The notes beneath the pieces are model-generated. The model saw only the letters and a list, made by a program, of their open reading frames with translations, was not told the origin of the DNA and made no database searches. A stretch of DNA of 10,780 bases from Phycisphaerales bacterium UBA1161 (GTDB lineage Bacteria > Planctomycetota > Phycisphaerae > Tepidisphaerales > Tepidisphaeraceae): positions 36,465-47,244 of the forward strand of contig DBZL01000030.1 in NCBI GenBank assembly GCA_002311745.1, given 5' to 3'. The position numbers and the translations under genes were made by a program. Shown here piece by piece: positions 10,201-10,780 of this stretch (position 1 is its first letter; the number at the start of each line of letters is the position of its first letter).

Positions 10201-10387
10201 TAAAAACGTACTGCGACCCCTGGGTGAGCATCTGCTGGCCCATGAGCGTGTATGCGCTGACACTGAGGAGCGTGCGGCGTTCCAGCATTTCGGCAACAAC
10301 CGGCCGCGTGGCTTTGTGCAGCTTGCGGGTGGACTTAAAGGACCTCCGTGCCGCGACACAAACCGTCCGAAGAATTCTGTATGACAT
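320..10387 (-). CDS. Giant LEPR-XLL-type surface protein with beta-strand repeats and Ig-like domains (3,355 aa)
   Basis: One uninterrupted frame runs from ATG (10387-10385) to TAG (322-320). The start is supported by an SD-like GAGG five bases upstream and an in-frame TGA at 10438-10436, with no other ATG, GTG or TTG between. Order of parts by residue: basic leader with LERRTLLS (1-43), N-terminal domain (44-255), a beta-repeat region opening with a Trp-rich passenger-type motif (256-2360), an MBG-like domain (2361-2452), then nine Ig-like domains (2453-3355). The composition is rich in Gly, Thr, Ser, Ala, Val, Asn and Asp, with only six Cys (10, 554, 734, 1120, 2444, 3240), as expected for an extracellular fibrous protein. 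No enzyme motif, transmembrane helix, beta-barrel, LPxTG or PEP-CTERM tail is visible. The likely role is an adhesin or cell-envelope structural protein; this is inferred from architecture only. No frameshift or internal stop was found. It is the only credible gene in the window, so neighbours give no functional clue. Confidence 0.93.
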   Translation of the reverse strand: MSYRILRTVCVAARRSFKSTRKLHKATRPVVAEMLERRTLLSVSAYTLMGQQMLTQGSQYVFTNASGTGTDTITVAGPATSPTGQESVEWDETTILTAGAGSTGNYQEYLAETTDGVVEYAKVGGYTGGGGTTELSDTYSPLWMRMPATLTVGQTYQYTYTDNQTVDGTAQTPVTHTLTYSLPSDTPQSVTVPAGTFSAYEIDYTDQSTALGGTVDQYQEYFAPGVGLVKSIDHDLSNGTNPTWSLKSYNAVTANTLIWTGGGDGLNWSDGNNWNLGIHPANGDNLVFPTGAPLTTNNDLAGLSINDIDIQGSGYTLEGDAISLTGGLSSDAGNNTYDINTALVGSPTLDDMTGDLDIKSVLSGGGGMTLAGAGTFTFDQADTYTGPTTLSSGITIDDNVLSDVFADSDLTIGAGSAGVTLVGSSSGTDTLDNDITFQSGATLIVDPPFGVDGNVTLNGPATIKTPATNDFIYLNGNVEGTGALTLAGSGSASVANTTTIGPSVNLIIANGLTQLSGELTGEVTLAGGVVQLMPGLSGDGSLDLQTGKAQSGGCGFEGDVTLEQAEVDVTGAGTDALGTGDVTVATPGSGATTPIIDATAVSGGAILDNNFTFNSGAQWIAKGVMNLVGTDILTGIANEIQIQQAGIVILKGELEGNGTLTAIGDGIVQFADDMDAGVHIIVNTAKSKLAAALDAADTELQQVVLAGGIMLITSDLNGSGGLDLKAGTVQSAGCPGYDGNVTLEQTEVDVTGATDPLGTGDVNVTTPGSGATTPIIDATAVSGGATLDNDFTFQSAAKFIAKGVMNLVGTDILTGIANEIQIQQAGIVILKGELEGNGTLTAIGDGIVQFADDMDNGVHIIVKTAKSKLAAALDAADTELQQVILGAGIMLITSDLKGSGGLDVQAGTLQTDDTSGAAGAPGYDGTITLESGATIDIYDTVDNAGLGTGTLDIKGGTFQNSSNGAVTIDNPVTLEGDVSLSTPSTNPASDSQMQFTGTITVNAPSTVTIEGGRFLLSGDLDGDQEMTIDGSTGNVILNGITSAPVVLENTAAIGASGTFYGDGIGGALADEGLVTIDNAQTIAVIVGTGGATFTTLSGAGDIDVEAGTLMTDQTSGAGGCPDYTGTITLNDDGTINVYDVTDKVGLGTGTLDLKGGTFQNSSQGAVAFAIPVTLEGDVSLITPATDPPSAGQMLFSNTITVSAASTVTISGGRFVLGDVTGTQELTIEGSTGNVILNGTTSAPVALENVAAAGASGQGVMGDGIGGALAAGGSVTIDGAQTVAAIIGTGGIAYETLSGTGGIDVQDGTLMTDQTYGVGGNPDYSGTITLEDTGTIKVYDNVDNVGLGTGTLDIKGGTLQNSYLSSPGAVTLNNPVTLEGDVSLITPSTNPASDGQMQFTGTITVSAESAATIQGGRFVLGDVTGTQELTIEGSTGNVILNGTTSAPVALENTAATGASGTFYGDGIGGTLAASGSVTIDNAQTVAIIVGTGGIAYNTLSGTGSIDVLNGTLMTDQTSGAGGLPGYRGTITLDLDGTIKDYDTEDNLGLGAGTLDIKGGTIQNSYLTAPGAVMISNPVTMEGDVSLITPLTNPISEGQLRFTNTITVNAASTVTLNDGHFVIDTLAGSQTVTFEGSSGQVTLDKSIGVPVVLENTGTNDLSGNLLVDGLGGTLTASGSITIDNPQTVVMTVGTGGGGSGYAPLQGTGSIDIKDGTLVTDEIPGDSGNPNYSGQITLEEDGTLKVYDEADNVGLGTGTLDLKGGLLQNSSLGAPGAVTINNPVTLEGDVSLSTPLTNPLSAGQMYFSNTITVSAPSTVTLNQGHFLMDTLAGTQTVTFDGTTGQVTLDKWIAAPVVFENAASPSLSGGNLVDGIAGTLTAAGSITIDGAQTTVSTVGFNGAPYTPLNGAGSIDVKNGTLETDTTPGAGGDPTYTGTVTLEANGTITIKDATDNVPLGTGTLDIKGGTIQNSSSGAVTINNPVTLEGDVSLSTPLTSPLSAGQMYFSNTITVTALSTVTLNGGHFLMDTLAGAATLTFEGSTGQVTLDKSIGTSVWLDNAASPGVSGGNLVDGLAGTLTSAGSITIDNTQTIVQTVGLAGAAYTPLNGTGNIDVAAGMLETDQTPGAGGDPNYNGLVTVESGGTLALYEAVDSAGFGTGTLDLKGGLLANVSGGAPTLNNHVIVEGPVTVEAGLRLKFRNSLYLSPTGSLDVTGTLALAGALTGSGSITLNGDMLAVSSSNPAFTGNVTVNSGTVEVTSDNALGTGTLIEDLTTQGVLESVDSIGDPIIGNALTVQAGTLVVEGQLTFPQGIVIDAGATLDVEGSSSQITVTGPLAGGGTLLIGSGYFSDPGGSSGFTGPVTLQSGMVQPTMTVTDAGGVYTGSPYPATALLSAPGVTNATSLEGVSPTLAYYNSSNTELSGAPTAPGSYTVIGTFPGSTHYLPYMCSPVPFTITSATPAKLVFTTGPSAGTAGSKLTAISVSIETAGNTVVSSDNASVTLTIASGPGGFASGSTTTVAAVNGVATFSNLILDTAGNYVLSAADSTDSLSGFTSTSFNVAPAAATHFALSAPSAATAGTAFNFTVTALDQFGNTASGYTGTVHFTSTDGAATLPANATLTSGVGTFSATLKTAGAQTITATDTTTSSIVGATGAISVSPAVATHYSVVAPSTATAGTAFNFTVTALDQFGNTATAYTGTVHFTSSDGSAVLPVNATLTKGVGTFSATLTTVGQQTITATDTVTTSVVGSSGAITVAAATATHFTVSAPSSATAGTPVSITVTALDQFGNTATGYTGTVHFTSTDGSAILPANATLTKGVGTFSATLETAGKQTITATDTVTTSIVGTSGAITVAAAATATHFTVSAASSATAGTPLSFTVTALDASNDTATGYTGTVHFTSTDGSATLPVNATLTNGVGTFSATLKTAGKQTITATDTVTNSIVGTSGAITVAAAAATHFTVSAPSTATAGTAFNFTVTALDQFGNTATGYTGTVHWTSTDAAAVLPANSTLTNGTATFSATLNTAGSQTITATDTAHSTIVGVSGSILVSAASTAEKLVFLYTPLSGHAGALAPVTVLVENAKGQLVLSDHSQVTLSVASGPGVLGGTVKAKVFLGVALFTNLSLTKAGVYTLKASDGSDTVAISHSFTITAAAPSQLVFTQQPGNATAGGTLKPVVVDVEDKFGNIVTGDNSVVTLSLATDPPNAKLNGTLSERAVSGVATFSNLSLNVAGTYQFRATDGCLASAVSSSFAISPGAATHAAFLVLPTSAKHRKAFTVEVVLLDKYNNVATNDTSKVTLSLGTHPKNATLTGTLTAAVVNGIATFNNLVLSLAGSYSLVAADSNGLPSIASSLFNVA
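1238..2707 (-). repeat. Five tandem ~98-residue Ig-like domains
   Basis: Copies by residue: 2561-2658, 2659-2756, 2757-2855, 2856-2953, 2954-3050. In DNA they are 2414-2707, 2120-2413, 1823-2119, 1529-1822 and 1238-1528. Shared elements are ATHF--SAPS-ATAGT, VTALDQFGNTATGYTGTVHF, TSTDG-A-LPANATLT, GVGTFSATL-TAG-QTITATD and a closing SGAI-V strand. Copies 3 and 4 share 36 identical bases near their ends (1539-1574 and 1836-1871), a sign of recent expansion. In copy 4 the conserved DQFGN loop reads DASND (2881-2885). Copy 5 has TVHWTSTD where the others have TVHF. The fold is a beta-sandwich of bacterial Ig-like or filamin-like type; a spacer or adhesive role is likely. Confidence 0.85.
2708..3031 (-). 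other. Ig-like domain, invasin/Big type (first)
   Basis: Residues 2453-2560. The pattern is AKLVFTTGPSAGTAGSKL at the start, then VSIETAGNTVVSSDNASVTL, GVATFSNLILDTAGNYVLSA and SSxF-type closing strand (TSFNVAP). It is the same type as the three C-terminal domains rather than the five that follow directly. Such domains form rigid spacers in bacterial adhesins. Confidence 0.75.
3032..3307 (-). other. MBG-like / Ig-fold linker domain
   Basis: Residues 2361-2452. Key elements in order: VTDAGGVYTGSPYPATALLS (2371-2390), SLEGVSPTLAYYNSS (2399-2413), SGAPTAPGSYTVIGTFPGS (2418-2436) and a closing strand PVPFTIT. The Y-GSP-PATA start with a later APGSYTV-FPGS-Y strand is the layout of MBG-type beta-sandwich modules common in large bacterial surface proteins. 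It holds Cys2444, which has no partner within the domain. It forms the hinge between solenoid and Ig-like beads. Confidence 0.65.
3308..3817 (-). other. Degenerate end of the beta-solenoid
   Basis: Residues 2191-2360. The 200-residue periodicity is lost, but short strand-turn units remain: GSLDVTGTLALAGALTGSGS (2205-2224) and FTGNVTVNSGTVEVTS (2241-2256), followed by DNALGTGTL. The last matches the canonical autotransporter-associated repeat better than the copies in the regular array do. GATLDVEGSSSQITVTGPLA (2314-2333) and a final GFTGPVTLQSG (2353-2363) lead into the next domain. It probably forms the C-terminal rungs and cap of the solenoid. Confidence 0.65.
3818..7669 (-). repeat. Array of six complete plus one partial ~200-residue repeats
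   Basis: Units by residue: 1, 907-1106; 2, 1107-1306; 3, 1307-1508; 4, 1509-1712; 5, 1713-1914; 6, 1915-2113; 7, 2114 to about 2190, after which similarity fades. In DNA the units are 7070-7669, 6470-7069, 5864-6469, 5252-5863, 4646-5251, 4049-4645 and 3818-4048. Each complete unit has, in order: GTL-TD, a Gly-rich turn, P-Y-GTITL, DN-GLGTGTLD-KGG-QNS, NPVTLEGDVSL, TITV-A-STVT, a core strand pair, GDGIGG or VDGLAG, and TIDN-QT. The LGTGTLD-KGG element matches the classic passenger beta-strand repeat. Units 1-3 have GGRF and NVILNGTTSAP in the core, while units 4-6 have GHF and QVTLDKSI, so there are two subfamilies. Units 2 and 3 share 47 identical bases (6102-6148 and 6711-6757). Confidence 0.9.
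7703..8782 (-). repeat. Two tandem 180-residue (540-bp) repeats, near identical
   Basis: Copy 1 is 8243-8782 (residues 536-715) and copy 2 is 7703-8242 (residues 716-895). Residues 620-675 and 800-855 are identical, 56 in a row. In DNA, 7890-7957 matches 8430-8497 over 68 bases and 8032-8092 matches 8572-8632 over 61 bases. A hand comparison of 7741-7980 with 8281-8520 gives 14 differences in 240 bases, most of them silent, so the duplication is recent or kept uniform by gene conversion. Each copy contains a DATAVSGG motif, a GTDILTG motif and a helix-like, charged stretch starting AKSKLAAALDAADTEL (685-700 and 865-880), unlike the beta-strand text around it. Confidence 0.9.
8783..9622 (-). 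other. First part of beta-solenoid (autotransporter-associated beta-strand repeat type)
   Basis: Residues 256-535. It opens with IWTGGGDGLNWSDGNNWNLG (258-277) and then PANGDNLVF (280-288). This Trp-spaced opening is typical of proteins with autotransporter-associated beta-strand repeats. Such repeats follow in irregular form: LAGAGTFTFDQADTYTGPTT (370-389) matches the family's 'G-G-T-F-T-AxTYTGxTT' pattern. Further short strand-turn units such as NGNVEGTGALTLAGSGS (475-491) are of the same style. The expected fold is a right-handed beta-helix. Despite the repeat name, no translocating barrel is present, as is usual for planctomycete members. Confidence 0.75.
9623..10258 (-). other. N-terminal globular domain of unknown function
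   Basis: Residues 44-255. This part is not repetitive and is richer in Tyr, Glu and Asp than the rest. Visible elements include a Tyr-rich strand at 156-160 (YQYTY), VPAGTFSAYEIDYT at 192-205 and YFAPGVGLVKSI at 221-232. The pairing of a PAGTF-type strand with a later Y-APGVGLVK strand is a pattern I recall from uncharacterised secreted bacterial proteins with a beta-rich fold. I cannot assign a named family with confidence. It sits between the leader and the solenoid, so it may cap the solenoid or act at the surface; both are guesses. Confidence 0.5.
10259..10387 (-). other. Basic leader with LEPR-XLL-like export/sorting motif
   Basis: Residues 1-43. The first 38 residues hold 11 Arg or Lys (4, 7, 14, 15, 18, 21, 22, 25, 28, 37, 38). 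LERRTLLS follows at 35-42, then a short weakly hydrophobic stretch (SVSAYTLMG). LEPR-XLL is an N-terminal motif known mainly from large planctomycete extracellular proteins; here the Pro is replaced by Arg. A normal Sec signal would have a 10-15 residue hydrophobic core, which is absent. RRSF at 14-17 resembles part of a twin-arginine motif, but no hydrophobic core follows. The role in export is inferred from the family. Confidence 0.75.
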
Positions 10388-10392
10388 GCGAT

Positions 10393-10401
10393 CCTCTTCC
10401 C
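10393..10401 (-). promoter_or_regulatory. Ribosome binding site of the giant gene
   Basis: Read on the minus strand this is GGAAGAGG plus one flanking base, ending five bases before the ATG at 10387. The purine-rich GAGG core at a normal spacing supports this start over the internal Met34, which would remove the basic leader. Confidence 0.7.
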
Positions 10402-10670
10402 TTCGTTTTGCTGTCAGGCTTGTGAGGATATGAACTCAAGCCATAACACAGCGGCCGCCATATGCCCGTGGAGGGGAACAACCAATGAGGACATCAGCAC
10501 TCTCAATACCTGTGGCCAGAAACGCGCCACCCTTTTGAGAAATACGGCCGGAGTTTAACCCGAAAAATACAGAAGAAGTAATGAAAAAGTGACAAAACCG
10601 AATGCGGCAATTCGCGGCAGGAAGAAAGTTGCAATTCAAAAATATTTTAAAGAATTAAGATTTCCGTATT

Positions 10671-10689
10671 GAAGATTATCTCAATCTTC
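10671..10689. repeat. Perfect 7-bp inverted repeat, possible operator
   Basis: GAAGATT, a five-base spacer ATCTC, then AATCTTC. It sits just upstream of the AT-rich patch that may hold the promoter of the giant gene. There is no T-tract after it in either direction, so it does not look like an intrinsic terminator. A regulator-binding site is a possible reading. Confidence 0.35.
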
Positions 10690-10780
10690 TCGCCCACCGT
10701 TGAAAGCGTGCCGTTGCGATTTTTCGCGCCCAGCCTGGAGAATCCTAAGCGGGACAGTTCTTAATGGCATCAATTTAAGC

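Larger units (their letters stand above)
10388..10780 (-). promoter_or_regulatory. Upstream region with possible promoter in an AT-rich patch
   Basis: This stretch has no convincing gene. Around 10630-10690 it is strongly AT-rich compared with the GC-rich coding DNA. On the minus strand TAAAAT (10649-10644) is a five-of-six match to a -10 box, but the best -35 at normal spacing (TTCAAT, 10673-10668, spacer 18) is poor, so the promoter call is weak. If correct, the leader transcript would be roughly 250 bases. The patch 10633-10656 is also partly self-complementary (AATTC ... GAATT). Confidence 0.3.

Noticed and set aside
10436..10639. Small minus-strand frame (67 codons) upstream of the giant gene
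   Set aside because: It needs a TTG start inside the AT-rich patch, has no Shine-Dalgarno sequence and looks like no known protein.

Overview
The window is filled by one giant gene on the minus strand (320-10387). It encodes a 3,355-residue secreted or cell-surface repeat protein. The N-terminus carries LERRTLLS at residues 35-42, a variant of the LEPR-XLL motif typical of Planctomycetota extracellular proteins. Behind it come passenger-type beta-strand repeats (the autotransporter-associated repeat style) and then Ig-like domains. This combination and the GC-rich coding sequence point to a planctomycete; a Phycisphaerae-like lineage is possible, but the class is a guess.

Layout in the direction of transcription (high to low coordinates): (1) 10388-10780 is upstream DNA with an AT-rich patch, a small perfect inverted repeat and a good Shine-Dalgarno sequence. 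(2) Residues 1-43 are a very basic leader with the LEPR-XLL-like motif. (3) Residues 44-255 are a globular N-terminal domain of unknown function. (4) Residues 256-2360 are a long region of beta-solenoid character: an irregular first part, two near-identical 180-residue repeats, six complete and one partial copies of a ~200-residue repeat, and an irregular end. (5) Residues 2361-2452 are an MBG-like domain. (6) Residues 2453-3355 are nine Ig-like domains of about 100 residues in a 1+5+3 order. The protein stops directly after the last Ig-like fold, with no recognisable anchor, beta-barrel or sorting tail. (7) 1-319 is downstream DNA in which I see no gene and no convincing terminator.

The sequence suggests a long fibrous stalk (the solenoid) joined to a string of Ig-like beads, the usual plan of giant adhesins or cell-envelope structural proteins. 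No catalytic domain, partner gene, RNA gene, mobile element or CRISPR array is visible. The most unusual points are a helix-like segment inside each 180-residue repeat, a two-step history of tandem duplication, and the lack of both a classical signal peptide and a C-terminal anchor. I did not find a multi-gene system here.
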